From Pseudomonadota bacterium (lineage in GTDB: Bacteria > Pseudomonadota > Alphaproteobacteria > Acetobacterales > Acetobacteraceae), in contig JAKBBM010000022.1 of the NCBI GenBank assembly GCA_021808545.1, positions 1 to 34,075 of the forward strand: 34,075 nt of DNA, given 5' to 3'. Positions 23,398 through 33,278 of this stretch are shown here, in pieces (within the stretch, counting starts at the first letter, position 1; every line of letters begins with the position of its first letter). Below the pieces are notes generated by a model, which saw only the letters and a list, made by a program, of their open reading frames with translations, searched no databases and had not been told where the DNA came from. The position numbers were made by a program, and so were the translations under genes.

Positions 23398-26004
23398 TCA
23401 GGAGCGTTTGGCCGCCAGCCAGACCACACCCTCATTGGCGACGAAGCTGGCGGCGGCGGCCAGGCAGGCCAGCAAAACTTGCCCCGCCGCCAGGGGGGCA
23501 AAGCCAAACAGGGCGCGCAGGCTAGGCACGGCGAGGCTGAGCGCCAGGGAGGGCAGCGCCAAACCCGCGACAATGCCAAGAGCCGCGTTGGGGCGTGTGA
23601 GGGCCGGCAGGGCGGGACCGCGCAAATGCCGGTTGCTCAGCACCAGCCCCAAATTGCCCAGCACCAGCGTGATGAAGGTCATGGCGCGGGCCGCCGCCTC
23701 GCCGCCAGGGGCGCTGGCTTGGAGCAGGAACACGGCCAGGGCGGCGGCCAGCACGCAAAGCCCCTGGCCAAAAGCGCGCCGCAGCAGGGCCAGGCTAAAG
23801 AGCGGCGTGCTGGTGCTGCGCGGCGGGCGGGACATGATATCCGCCTCTTCCGGCTCGGCCTCGAACACGATGGAGGAGACCGGGTCGATGATCAGCTCCA
23901 GGAACACGACATGCACGGGTCCCAGCAGCAGCGGCCCGCCGAGGAGCACCGGAATCAACGACATACCCGCGATCGGCACATGCACGGCAAGGATATAGGC
24001 AAAGGCCTTGCGCAGATTATCATCGATCCGCCGGCCCAGCCGGATGGCGCCGGCCAGGCTCGTGAAATCATCATCCAGCAACACCAGGTCCGCGGCGGCG
24101 CGGGCGACATCGGTGCCGCGCTTGCCCATCGCCACGCCAATATGCGCGGCCTTGAGCGCGGGGGCGTCGTTCACGCCATCGCCGGTCATCGCCACCACGG
24201 CGCCATTGGCCGCCATGGCCTGTACCAGGCGCAGCTTTTGTTCGGGCATGATCCGGGCGAACACCCGCACGCGGGCCACGTGCGCGCGCAAGGCGGCATC
24301 ATCCAGGGCGTTTATGTCCGGACCGGTGAGCACCTGTTTGGCCTCTATCCCCGCTTGCCGGGCAATGGCGCGGGCCGTGGCCGGATGATCGCCGGTGATC
24401 ATCGCCACTTCAAGGCCCGCCCGCCGGCAGGCCGCCACCGCCGCCGGCACGCCAGGACGTAGCGGGTCGGCCAGCCCCGCCAGACCCAGAAACGTGAAAT
24501 CGAAATCATGCTGCGAGTCGGGCCAGACACCATGGGCATGCACGCCCTTGGCCACGGCCAGCACCCGCAGCCCCTCGGCCGCCATGGCCGCCACATCCTG
24601 GCGGATGGCCGCCCGGGCCGACGCACCCAGATGGCACAGATCCGCGATGGCCTCGGGCGCACCCTTGGCGGCGATGATGAAGGGTGGGCCATCCGGTGTC
24701 CGCCAAGCCTGCGACACGGCCAGCAGCTCCGGCTGCAGCGGGTAGTTTTGCGCCAGTGCCCAAGCGCCGTGCAAATGCTCGGTCCCGGCCAGCCCGGCCT
24801 GCCCCAGCCGGTGCAGGGCCCGGTCCATTGGGTCGAACGGGTCGGGCTGGCTGGCCAGGATGGAAAATTCCAGCACCTCATGAAACGCTTCCGGCAAGCT
24901 ATCTGGCGCCGCGTCGGCCAATGTCAGGCTGCGCCCACCCGCCACCAGCCGCGCCACCATCATGCGATTTTGGGTGAGCGTGCCGGTTTTGTCGGTGCAG
25001 AGCATGGTGGCCGTGCCCAGCGCCTCGATCGCAGCACCGCGCCGGGCCAATACCCGCTGACGCGCCAGCCGGAAGGCGCCCAGCACCAGGAAGATTGTGA
25101 GAATGAGCGGTAATTCCTGCGGCAGCACGGCCATGGCCAAGGTAATACCGGCCAGCACCGCGCGCAGCCACGCGCCATGCAGCAGCCCATAGGCAATAGT
25201 GAGCAAGATAGCGGCGCTGAGGCCGGCACTGGCGAACAGCCAGACGAGGCGGCGCATCTGGCGTTGCAGCGGCGGTGAAGCGGTTTGCACCCCGCCAAGT
25301 GAGGCGCCAATACGGCCCATGGCGGTGCGCGCGCCAATGGCCGTGATCTCGGCGGTGCCTTGGCCGCTCACGATCAGGCTGCCGGCCCAGAGCTGGGAGC
25401 TGTCATCGCCGCCGGGCGGGGCGGCGCTGGCGGGGCCGGGGCGTTTGCGCACGGGTACGGATTCACCGGTCAGCAGGGATTCATCGGCGTGCAGGGCAGT
25501 GGCCGCGCACAGCCGCGCATCGGCGGGCACGCGCTCGCCCTCGGCCAGGCTGACCACATCGCCCACCACCAGCTCACGCGCGGGCAGGCGGATACGCTGG
25601 CCGTCGCGCCAGACCAGGGTGCTGGGCGCGGCCAAGGCGCGCAAGGCGGTAAGCGCGTGTTCGGCGCGCATGTCCTGCACCGCCACCAGGGCGATGTTGA
25701 GTAGCGCGAACCCCAGCAGGATCAGTGCCTCGGCCCGATCGCCCAGCAGCAGATAGATCAGGCCCGCCGCCAGCAGCAATTGCAGCATGGGCTCGCGCGC
25801 CGTCTCGGCCACGATGCGTGGCAGCGAGCGGCGCCGGTCATGGGGCAATTCATTGGGCCCATCGCGCCGCCGCCGCGCCGCGGCCTCGGCCGAGGAGAGG
25901 CCAAGGGGCGCCTGCTGGGTATCCGCCGCCGCGCTTGTGGCCAAATCTTCATCTCCGAATGACAATTCGTCACGATAAAACCGGTTTGCGGGCGTGACCG
26001 CCAT
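23398..26004 (-). CDS. P2-like cation-transporting P-type ATPase with PQELP ion-site motif
   Basis: The 868-aa membrane pump has an N-terminal cation-ATPase domain (LGLSSAEAAARRRRDGPNELP, 34-54), TGES at 179-182, the phosphorylation site DKTGT at 338-342 and GDGVNDAPALKAAHIGVAMG. About ten membrane helices are present. Transmembrane helix 4 reads PQELP (295-299) in place of PEGLP of Ca2+ and Na+/K+ pumps, and helix 6 reads FLELIIDP, with Glu and Asp at the usual ligand spacing. This combination occurs in a poorly characterised bacterial branch; the transported ion is unknown (Ca2+, Mn2+ or similar). ATG 26004 is chosen because longer starts leave no room for a promoter against the divergent VIT1-family gene. 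Confidence 0.88.
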   Translation of the reverse strand: MAVTPANRFYRDELSFGDEDLATSAAADTQQAPLGLSSAEAAARRRRDGPNELPHDRRRSLPRIVAETAREPMLQLLLAAGLIYLLLGDRAEALILLGFALLNIALVAVQDMRAEHALTALRALAAPSTLVWRDGQRIRLPARELVVGDVVSLAEGERVPADARLCAATALHADESLLTGESVPVRKRPGPASAAPPGGDDSSQLWAGSLIVSGQGTAEITAIGARTAMGRIGASLGGVQTASPPLQRQMRRLVWLFASAGLSAAILLTIAYGLLHGAWLRAVLAGITLAMAVLPQELPLILTIFLVLGAFRLARQRVLARRGAAIEALGTATMLCTDKTGTLTQNRMMVARLVAGGRSLTLADAAPDSLPEAFHEVLEFSILASQPDPFDPMDRALHRLGQAGLAGTEHLHGAWALAQNYPLQPELLAVSQAWRTPDGPPFIIAAKGAPEAIADLCHLGASARAAIRQDVAAMAAEGLRVLAVAKGVHAHGVWPDSQHDFDFTFLGLAGLADPLRPGVPAAVAACRRAGLEVAMITGDHPATARAIARQAGIEAKQVLTGPDINALDDAALRAHVARVRVFARIMPEQKLRLVQAMAANGAVVAMTGDGVNDAPALKAAHIGVAMGKRGTDVARAAADLVLLDDDFTSLAGAIRLGRRIDDNLRKAFAYILAVHVPIAGMSLIPVLLGGPLLLGPVHVVFLELIIDPVSSIVFEAEPEEADIMSRPPRSTSTPLFSLALLRRAFGQGLCVLAAALAVFLLQASAPGGEAAARAMTFITLVLGNLGLVLSNRHLRGPALPALTRPNAALGIVAGLALPSLALSLAVPSLRALFGFAPLAAGQVLLACLAAAASFVANEGVVWLAAKRS

Positions 26005-26069
26005 GATCTGGCGCAATAAAAAGTCCCGCCGCAAACCGCGGTGGATGAGCATGATAAGAGGCAAGTGTG

Positions 26070-26762
26070 ATGCAAGGCCATAGGGAAAACCACCTGATCG
26101 AGCGGACGGGCTGGCTGCGCGCGGCGGTATTGGGCGCGAATGATGGAATCATCTCCACCGCCAGCCTGATCATGGGCGTGGTCGCGGCGGCGGGCACAAG
26201 GCACGACGCGCTGGTGGCCGGGGTGGCCGGGCTGGTGGCGGGCGCCATGGCGATGGCGGCGGGGGAGTATGTGTCGGTCAGTTCCCAGGCCGATACCGAG
26301 CGCGCGGCCCTGGCCAAGGAACGGCACGAGCTGGCGCACGATCCCGCCTTCGAGGCGGAGGAACTGGCGCAAATCTATGCCGCGCGCGGGGTAGAGCTGG
26401 GTTTGGCCCGTGTGGTGGCGGGCCAGCTCATGGCGCACGATGCCCTGGGCGCCCATGCGCGCGACGAGTTGGGTCTCTCCGAGCTGACCGGCGCCAATCC
26501 GGTGCAGGCGGCCCTGGCCTCGGCCGTGACCTTTGCTGCCGGGGCCGCGGTGCCGTTGCTGGTGGCCTTGCTGGCGCCGCGCGGCTTGGTGCTGCCGCTG
26601 ATGGGTGCTGGCGCGCTGGCATGCCTGGCCGGCCTTGGCGCGCTGGGGGGCATGGCCGGCGGGGCGGCGCCTTGGCGGCCCGCCTTGCGCGTGGTGTTTT
26701 GGGGCGCCTTGGCGATGGTGGCGACCACCGGCATCGGCTGGTTATTTGGCGCCGCCATCTGA
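26070..26762 (+). CDS. VIT1/CCC1-family iron/manganese transporter
   Basis: This 230-aa membrane protein has about five helices. It shows the family opening RAAVLGANDGIISTASLIMGV (residues about 13-33) and the second-helix GAMAMAAGEYVSVSSQADTERA motif. A Glu-rich cytosolic stretch follows (EEAELAQIY-like, EAEELAQIYAARG), which in plant VIT1 forms the metal-binding domain. The C-terminal helices are PLLVALLAP and GWLFGAAI. VIT1 and CCC1 proteins move Fe2+ or Mn2+ out of the cytosol, usually in exchange for protons. ATG 26070 follows AAGAGGCAAGTG. The 65-bp gap to the divergent P-type ATPase must hold both promoters, which hints at shared metal control. A cytochrome b561 gene follows. Confidence 0.9.
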   Translation: MQGHRENHLIERTGWLRAAVLGANDGIISTASLIMGVVAAAGTRHDALVAGVAGLVAGAMAMAAGEYVSVSSQADTERAALAKERHELAHDPAFEAEELAQIYAARGVELGLARVVAGQLMAHDALGAHARDELGLSELTGANPVQAALASAVTFAAGAAVPLLVALLAPRGLVLPLMGAGALACLAGLGALGGMAGGAAPWRPALRVVFWGALAMVATTGIGWLFGAAI

Positions 26763-26803
26763 ACCGGTTTAGGCACACACCCGAAAGAGACGAAGGACCC
26801 CCT

Positions 26804-27367
26804 ATGGCAGTTTCCCCCCCCGGCACAGCGCTTGATGCCGCGCGCCACGACCATACGACGATCGCGCTGCATTGGCTGACCGCCTTGCTCGTGATTGTGC
26901 AATTCGCCCTGGCGGAGACATGGGATTTCTTCCCCCGGCCGGACCGGCATCTGATGATCGTGGGCCATATGTCATTTGGGATCGTGCTGACTTTGGTGAT
27001 TCTGCTGCGGCTGCTCTGGCGCAACCAGTCCGGGCGTCGCCTGTTCGAGACGGGCAGTGACCTGTTCGACCGTTTGGCCAAGGGGATGCATTATCTGCTC
27101 TATGTCCTGCTCGGCGCCGAGATCGTACTGGGCTTTCTCACGCGCTGGACCGGCAACCAGGCGATCAGCTTCTTTGGCCTGCTGATTCCCTCGCCCTTTG
27201 GGCATTTTTCCCGGGCGACGGGCGATGCCGTGGATGAGATCCACGACCTCAATGCCTGGCTGATCATGATTCTGGCGGGCGGGCACGCGCTGGCGGCCCT
27301 GTATCATCATTATTTGCTGCGCGATGGCGTGCTGCGCCGCATGTTGCCCTGGGGAAAGCGGGCCTAA
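26804..27367 (+). CDS. Cytochrome b561-family membrane protein
   Basis: This 187-aa four-helix integral protein binds b-type haem. Candidate haem ligands are H23 (IALHWLTALL), H46/H53 (DRHLMIVGHMSFG), and the later H in GGHALAALYHHYLL, spaced as in the bacterial CybB/YodB family. Such proteins pass electrons between quinone and periplasmic acceptors, in some cases superoxide. ATG 26804 is preceded by GAAGGA at a good distance; a longer in-frame extension runs into the transporter gene and is rejected. It lies 41 bp after the VIT1-family gene and may share its transcript. The next gene is convergent, only 7 bp away. Confidence 0.88.
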   Translation: MAVSPPGTALDAARHDHTTIALHWLTALLVIVQFALAETWDFFPRPDRHLMIVGHMSFGIVLTLVILLRLLWRNQSGRRLFETGSDLFDRLAKGMHYLLYVLLGAEIVLGFLTRWTGNQAISFFGLLIPSPFGHFSRATGDAVDEIHDLNAWLIMILAGGHALAALYHHYLLRDGVLRRMLPWGKRA

Positions 27368-27374
27368 CCCGGCT

Positions 27375-27950
27375 TCAGGGTGTCTGCAGCGCGCTGCCGG
27401 CAACTGGCTGATGCATGAGCTTGGCGGCAGCTGGTGCCGGGGCGTGGGGCAGGGGGTCGACCTTGGGCTGGTAAGGTTTGGGCAGCAAGCCGACCAGGAA
27501 AACGGCCCCCTGATGCGCAGGCGGCAGAAACCGCGCATTGACCACGGCGGCAGGCCAGTCCGTCTGCGCCAGCCCGACCGAGAGCGCGATATAGGCGCAG
27601 GCGACGATGAGCGCGCCCCGCGCCGCGCCAAACACAAGCCCAAGCGAGCGGTCCAGCCCCGAGAGGGCTGAATCGCGCACCAGCCCGCCAATCAGCGCGC
27701 TGACCAGGCTGAGCACGATCAGTACCACCAGAAACACCACGCCCATGGCGCCGTAAATGGCGAAATGCTTCATCGAGCCCGGTAGCAGAGAGGTGATGGC
27801 CGGCATCAGCGGTTGGTAGAATTTCACCGCCGCCAGGGCCGCGCCAATCCAGGCGCCAACGCCCAGCACCTCGCGGACAAAGCCGCGCACGGTCGAAAAG
27901 GCGGCGGAGAGCACGACGATGATGAGAATGGCGGCGTCAAACCAGGTCAT
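27375..27950 (-). CDS. cvpA: CvpA-family membrane protein
   Basis: This 191-aa protein has four predicted helices in the CvpA layout: MTWFDAAILIIVVLSAAFSTVRGFVREVL at the N-terminus, then VGAWIGAALAAVKFY, AMGVVFLVVLIVLSLV and ARGALIVACAYI. A Pro/Ala-rich cytosolic tail follows. CvpA was first linked to colicin V production and now to envelope homeostasis and bile or acid tolerance; its molecular role is not settled. The gene begins directly after the radA stop with no gap, as is common in alphaproteobacteria. purF, its usual partner elsewhere, is not adjacent. Confidence 0.9.
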   Translation of the reverse strand: MTWFDAAILIIVVLSAAFSTVRGFVREVLGVGAWIGAALAAVKFYQPLMPAITSLLPGSMKHFAIYGAMGVVFLVVLIVLSLVSALIGGLVRDSALSGLDRSLGLVFGAARGALIVACAYIALSVGLAQTDWPAAVVNARFLPPAHQGAVFLVGLLPKPYQPKVDPLPHAPAPAAAKLMHQPVAGSALQTP

Positions 27951-29366
<1,416 letters not shown>

Positions 29367-29372
29367 GGCCCG

Positions 29373-30419
29373 TCAGCCTGGTTGCCAGCCGTAGCTTTTG
29401 GCCAGAAAGGCGCGCAGGCTGGCCTGGTCAGCCGGGCTCAGGGCCTGGGCGCTGAGTGACGCGGCCAGCACCGGGGCAGCTTGCAGTGAAATGGCGCTGG
29501 CCGAGGCGGCGGCGATGAGGCTGGGGCTGTCTGCGGCTTCATCGGCCGCCTGGCGCCAGAGGGCGATAGCGGATGGATCGATCAGGCGGGGCAGAACCAC
29601 CAGAAAATCGAGCCGGGCGGCCGCCGCCGCCGCTTGGCTTGCGACATTCAGAAAGGCTGGGCCCTGGCTGGGCGTGGCCAGAATATTGGGCAAGGCGGGA
29701 AAAAGCGGATCGGGGCCAAGCGTGCCCTCGGGGCCGAGCTGGCCGATGCTGAAGATGGCTTGCGCCCCGGCGGCGCTGAGCGGGGCGATATCCTCGGGCA
29801 CGCCCTCGCCGCAGATGAACACCGCATCCACCTCGCCGGCAATAAAGGCGCGGGTTTTGGCTTCTGTGCCACGCAACCCAAAGACCGGGCTAACCGGCAC
29901 GCCCAGCCGCGCCAGCGCCAGCAGGGCGGCCAAATCGTTGCTTTGCGGCTGGTCGGCGCCCAGGCGCAAAGGCGGCATATGCGCGGCCATGGCAATAAGG
30001 TCCGGTTTTGTGCCGGCGGGCGCGCGCATCATCAGCACGCCCGACTGGCTGCCTGCCAGAAGCGGGGTCCACCGCGTGGGATCGAAATGCACCCGGGGAT
30101 CGCTGGTAAGATAGGCAATGAGTGCCGCACCGGGCAGGAGGGCGGCGGTTTTGCCGTCAGGCACCACCAGCGCGTCCAGCCGGTTGGCGCCGGTCACGCC
30201 ATCGAGCCCGCCAATGGGCTGGGTGCGGATTTGCGGATGATGCGCAAACCGCGCGCTCAGGGCCAGGGCGAAGGCATCGCTCCAGCGGCTGATCCGCCCG
30301 TCCTGCGGCCCGCCAGTCAGCAGGGTAAGCGGCCCGCCAACGGCGGCGGCACGGCCCAAGCGCGGCGGTAGCGCCAGCCCCAAGCCCGCCAATGCCCGCA
30401 TGATCTGCCGGCGTTTCAT
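29373..30419 (-). CDS. Bug/TctC-like periplasmic binding protein (tentative)
   Basis: The 348-aa product begins MKRRQIMRALAGLGLALPP, a signal sequence with a double arginine that could suit Sec or Tat export. The mature part alternates beta/alpha segments like type II periplasmic binding proteins of the Bug/TctC group, including GLDGVTGANRLD near 85 and a FIAGEVDAVFI segment near 225 that resembles the family's interdomain return. Overall similarity as judged by eye is weak. Bug proteins usually capture carboxylates for TctAB carriers, but none are present. The gene lies between apt and radA with a 66-bp gap above and 6 bp below. Its function is unknown. Confidence 0.6.
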   Translation of the reverse strand: MKRRQIMRALAGLGLALPPRLGRAAAVGGPLTLLTGGPQDGRISRWSDAFALALSARFAHHPQIRTQPIGGLDGVTGANRLDALVVPDGKTAALLPGAALIAYLTSDPRVHFDPTRWTPLLAGSQSGVLMMRAPAGTKPDLIAMAAHMPPLRLGADQPQSNDLAALLALARLGVPVSPVFGLRGTEAKTRAFIAGEVDAVFICGEGVPEDIAPLSAAGAQAIFSIGQLGPEGTLGPDPLFPALPNILATPSQGPAFLNVASQAAAAAARLDFLVVLPRLIDPSAIALWRQAADEAADSPSLIAAASASAISLQAAPVLAASLSAQALSPADQASLRAFLAKSYGWQPG

Positions 30420-30485
30420 GCGCGGGTCATTCCGAGGTTCCCGCCATGGAGAGTGGAGCAATCATCAGGGCGCTGCCGGATTTTA

Positions 30486-31001
30486 TCACTGGTCGTACTG
30501 GATGAGCGATTCGAACGGCACGTCGAGCTTAGCCCGGCCGTTGAGGAAGCTCAGCTCGATCAGGGCGGCCGCGGCCACCACCTCGGCGCCAGCCTGTTGC
30601 AGCAAGCGAATCCCCGCCGCCATGGTCCCGCCAGTGGCGAGCAGATCATCCACCACCACCACGCGCGCGCCCGGGGCCACCGCATCGGCCTGGATCTCGA
30701 TCCGGTCGGTGCCATATTCCAGCGCGTAATCCAGCCCCACCGTGGCGCCCGGCAGCTTGCCTGGCTTGCGCAGCATGATGAAGCCGCAACCCAGCTTCAG
30801 CGCCAAGGGGGCTGCGAGCAGAAAGCCCCGGCTTTCCACCCCGGCCAGCACGGTGGGATGGTAGGCGCGCACCATGTTGGCCAGGCGGCCCATGGCCACC
30901 TGCCAGGCATCGGCGTGGCGCAGCAGGGTGGAAATATCGTAGAACAGAATGCCGGGCTTGGGAAAATCCGGGATGCCGCGAATGTGATCTTTAAGGTCCA
31001 T
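30486..31001 (-). CDS. apt: Adenine phosphoribosyltransferase
   Basis: This 171-aa cytosolic enzyme salvages adenine with PRPP to form AMP. It opens [24 protein letters not shown], as in bacterial Apt, and has [15 protein letters not shown] and RKPGKLPG. The PRPP loop [14 protein letters not shown] lies at about 120-133. ATG 31001 with AGGAAC upstream is chosen; the longer frame to 31082 overlaps moaE and adds no family residues. It lies 40 bp below moaE and is in the same direction as the molybdopterin genes, but has no functional link to them. Confidence 0.96.
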   Translation of the reverse strand: MDLKDHIRGIPDFPKPGILFYDISTLLRHADAWQVAMGRLANMVRAYHPTVLAGVESRGFLLAAPLALKLGCGFIMLRKPGKLPGATVGLDYALEYGTDRIEIQADAVAPGARVVVVDDLLATGGTMAAGIRLLQQAGAEVVAAAALIELSFLNGRAKLDVPFESLIQYDQ

Positions 31002-31041
31002 GATGCTGTTCCTATAACCGGTCCGCTCCGGCGGGCAAATC

Positions 31042-31503
31042 TTAGCCGCCGATTTCATCCCAGGTGGCAGCGGCTGCCTCATCCTCAGCCCTCGCGCGCA
31101 CCCAGGCGGTGGTGCCGTCGGTGAATTCCTCGGCCTTCCAGAAGGGCGCGCCGGTTTTTAAGCGGTCGATGAGAAAGCCGGTGGCGGCCAGGGCGGCGGC
31201 GCGGTGGCGGCTGGCGGCGGCGGCGAGCACGATGGTCTCGCCCGGGGTCAGCCGGCCAATACGGTGGATGATCGTGCAGCCGGACAGATCCCAGCGGGTT
31301 TGCGCCGCCTTGGCCAGGCGGGTTAGGGCACGCTCGGTCATGCCGGGGTAATGTTCCAGCCGCAGGGCGGCAAGTGGGTGGCCATTGGCCGTGGCGCGCA
31401 CAAGCCCGGTGAAGCTGGCCACCGCCCCCGCCCCGTTCTGCCCCAGCGCTTCCAGCTCGGCCGTGATGTCGATAGGGGCTTGCTGGACCAGCACGCGGCG
31501 CAT
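31042..31503 (-). CDS. moaE: Molybdopterin synthase large subunit
   Basis: MoaE (153 aa) is the catalytic subunit that, with MoaD, adds two sulfurs to cyclic pyranopterin monophosphate to make molybdopterin. Visible signatures are [11 protein letters not shown] (about 27-37), [18 protein letters not shown], and the active-site segment [16 protein letters not shown] with both conserved lysines. ATG 31503 starts one base after the moaD stop; the longer reading frame covers moaD and is rejected. Length and motifs are normal, so the enzyme should be active. Confidence 0.96.
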   Translation of the reverse strand: MRRVLVQQAPIDITAELEALGQNGAGAVASFTGLVRATANGHPLAALRLEHYPGMTERALTRLAKAAQTRWDLSGCTIIHRIGRLTPGETIVLAAAASRHRAAALAATGFLIDRLKTGAPFWKAEEFTDGTTAWVRARAEDEAAAATWDEIGG

Positions 31504-31504
31504 G

Positions 31505-31756
31505 TTAACCGCCCGTGACAGGGGGAAAAAAGGCAATCTCGCGCGCGGCGCCAAGCGGCGTGTCCAGTGTGCAGAATTCCTGGTCGAGCGCGCAGCGTAG
31601 GCAGGCAAGATCGCTAAAGGCGGCGCTATACGGGGCGCCCCGCGCGGCCAGATGCGCGATCAGGTCGCGCGGGGTGGTCGCCGAGGGCGGCGGGGTCAGC
31701 TCTTCCTCGCCCTGGCCAATGGCTTCCCGCAGGCTGGCGAAATACAGGACGCGCAT
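31505..31756 (-). CDS. moaD: Molybdopterin synthase small subunit (sulfur carrier)
   Basis: MoaD (83 aa) is a ubiquitin-fold sulfur carrier. It starts MRVLYFASLREAIGQ, keeps the DEVAFFPPVTGG-type ending (EIAFFPPVTGG) and finishes in Gly-Gly. The terminal glycine is adenylated and thiolated and then inserted into MoaE. The gene sits between the lipoprotein gene (0 bp) and moaE (1 bp), so all three are tightly coupled. Confidence 0.96.
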   Translation of the reverse strand: MRVLYFASLREAIGQGEEELTPPPSATTPRDLIAHLAARGAPYSAAFSDLACLRCALDQEFCTLDTPLGAAREIAFFPPVTGG

Positions 31757-32164
31757 TTACCGCGTGTGGCCCGGCACGGGCGGCGGAATTTGCGGCACGC
31801 CATTCTGGGTGGAATAGAGTTTGCCGTCTTTCAGCGGCGCGGCGCTGCTGGATTGCGGCGCCTGGCCCGGCGGATAGGGCGAGGGCAGAGAGGGTGTGTA
31901 CCCCTGGCCGAGCGGCAAATTGGCGTTTTGCTGGACCTGGCTTAAGGTCGGCATGGGCTTAACCGGCCCGGGCCAGACATCGCCGGCTTGCGGTTTCAGC
32001 GTGGGCAGGGCCGGATTATGGCCAAGGGCGCGCTGCGCGGTCTCGCTGGATGCCGCGGGGGCGTTGGGATTACCGAACGGCCAGATCGAATCATAGGCGA
32101 AATGCCGCTCGCTCGCGCAGCCGGAAAGACAAAGCGCCATGAGGCCAGCCAGGATCTTACGCAA
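31757..32164 (-). CDS. Small proline-rich lipoprotein, function unknown
   Basis: This 135-aa product starts at TTG 32164, supported by AAGGAG eight bases upstream. The signal peptide MRKILAGLMALCLSGC has a lipobox LSGC with acylated Cys at 16. The rest is low in charge and rich in Pro, Gln, Ser and Gly, with several PxP runs near the C-terminus, suggesting an extended periplasmic segment. I do not recognise a domain. It lies between mobB and moaD with 22-bp and 0-bp spacing, so it is co-expressed with Moco genes, though no role in that pathway is implied by the sequence. Confidence 0.8.
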   Translation of the reverse strand: MRKILAGLMALCLSGCASERHFAYDSIWPFGNPNAPAASSETAQRALGHNPALPTLKPQAGDVWPGPVKPMPTLSQVQQNANLPLGQGYTPSLPSPYPPGQAPQSSSAAPLKDGKLYSTQNGVPQIPPPVPGHTR

Positions 32165-32186
32165 AATCTGTTCTCCTTGGGGGTCG

Positions 32187-32687
32187 TCAGCCCCTCTTTA
32201 GACGAAGAGCGGCGGTGAGGAAATCCGCGATCAGCGTGGGCTGGTTGAGGTCGAGCACCGGCACTGTGCAGGAAGGCAGGGGTGCATCGGCGGCCACCGC
32301 CAGCACCGGGATTTGCGGCCAGAGCGGCGGCTTGCCCAGGGCGGGGCGGAACACTTCCAGCCGGGGTAAGGGGTAGGATTTGAAGCCTTCGACCAGCACC
32401 AGATCGGCCGGGGCAAGGCGCGCCAGCAACGCCTCCAGCGGCGCGGCCGTGCGCGAAAATAAGGCAAAGCCCTGGTCCGAGGCTAAAATAACCTCGTGTG
32501 CGCCAGCTTCGGCATGGCGGAAACTATCTTTGCCGGGTGTGTCGAAGGCCAGCTTGTGGTGCGCGTGCTTGAGGGTGGAAACGGTAAGCCCGCGCGCGGT
32601 GAAGATGCCAATCAGCGCCGCGATGAGGGTGGTTTTGCCGCTGCCCGAGGCACCGGTGAGCGCCAAGGCCAGAGGCGATGGGCTCAT
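32187..32687 (-). CDS. mobB: Molybdopterin-guanine dinucleotide biosynthesis adaptor MobB
   Basis: This 166-aa P-loop GTPase assists MobA in attaching GMP to molybdopterin. It has Walker A GASGSGKTT at about 13-21, the TLKHAHHKLAFDTPGKDSFRHAEAGA segment typical of MobB, and LVLVEGFKSYPLPRLEVFR. ATG 32687 overlaps the pgsA stop by ATGA; the longer frame runs into pgsA and is rejected. No mobA is visible in the window. Confidence 0.95.
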   Translation of the reverse strand: MSPSPLALALTGASGSGKTTLIAALIGIFTARGLTVSTLKHAHHKLAFDTPGKDSFRHAEAGAHEVILASDQGFALFSRTAAPLEALLARLAPADLVLVEGFKSYPLPRLEVFRPALGKPPLWPQIPVLAVAADAPLPSCTVPVLDLNQPTLIADFLTAALRLKRG

Positions 32688-33268
32688 GCGGCGGGGCGTT
32701 GCGCGCCGGCATGGCGCAGCCCGGCGGTCAGATAATCCCATCCTGTAACAAGGGTAAGCACCGCAGCGATCCAGAGCAGCAACCCGCCAATCCAGCCCAT
32801 GGGCAGAAAACCAAGCCCGATGACCCGCGCGCCCGCGCCGCCCAGCAGCAGTAGCCCCAGCGCCACCATCTGCACACCTGTCTTCCATTTGGCGAGCCGG
32901 GTGACCGGCAGGCCCACCTTGATTTCGGCCAGATATTCACGCAGCCCACTGACCAGAATCTCGCGCAGCATGATGACGATGGCGGGATAAATGCCATACC
33001 CCGGCAGATGGCCAAGCCCGACCAGCGCCATCAGCGTGGCCCCGACCAGCAGCTTGTCGGCGATGGGGTCCAGCATGCGGCCAAAATCGGAGAGCATCTG
33101 GCGCTCGCGGGCGAGCTTGCCGTCCAGATAATCGGTGATGCCGGCCAGGGTGAAGAGCAAGGCGGCGAGCAGATTGGCCGTTGGCGCTTGCAAGGCCACC
33201 AGCAGCACCAGCAGCGGAATGGCGCCGATGCGCGACAGGGTCAGGATATTGGGCAGGTCGGTCAGCAT
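32684..33268 (-). CDS. pgsA: CDP-diacylglycerol-glycerol-3-phosphate 3-phosphatidyltransferase
   Basis: This 194-aa membrane enzyme makes phosphatidylglycerol phosphate, the first committed step to phosphatidylglycerol and cardiolipin. The CDP-alcohol phosphotransferase motif D-x2-D-G-x2-A-R-x8-G-x3-D-x3-D is complete from DYLDGKLAR to MLDPIAD (about 46-71). The start MLTDLPNILTLSRI at ATG 33268 is typical. It overlaps mobB by 4 bp and lies 10 bp below the modE-like gene, so an essential lipid gene is embedded in a molybdenum operon. Confidence 0.95.
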   Translation of the reverse strand: MLTDLPNILTLSRIGAIPLLVLLVALQAPTANLLAALLFTLAGITDYLDGKLARERQMLSDFGRMLDPIADKLLVGATLMALVGLGHLPGYGIYPAIVIMLREILVSGLREYLAEIKVGLPVTRLAKWKTGVQMVALGLLLLGGAGARVIGLGFLPMGWIGGLLLWIAAVLTLVTGWDYLTAGLRHAGAQRPAA

Positions 33269-33278
33269 TGTTGCCACC

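Noticed and set aside
23284-24462. 392-codon plus-strand ORF opposite the P-type ATPase
   Set aside because: It is Gln/His/Gly/Arg-rich shadow reading, with no domain and no ribosome site.
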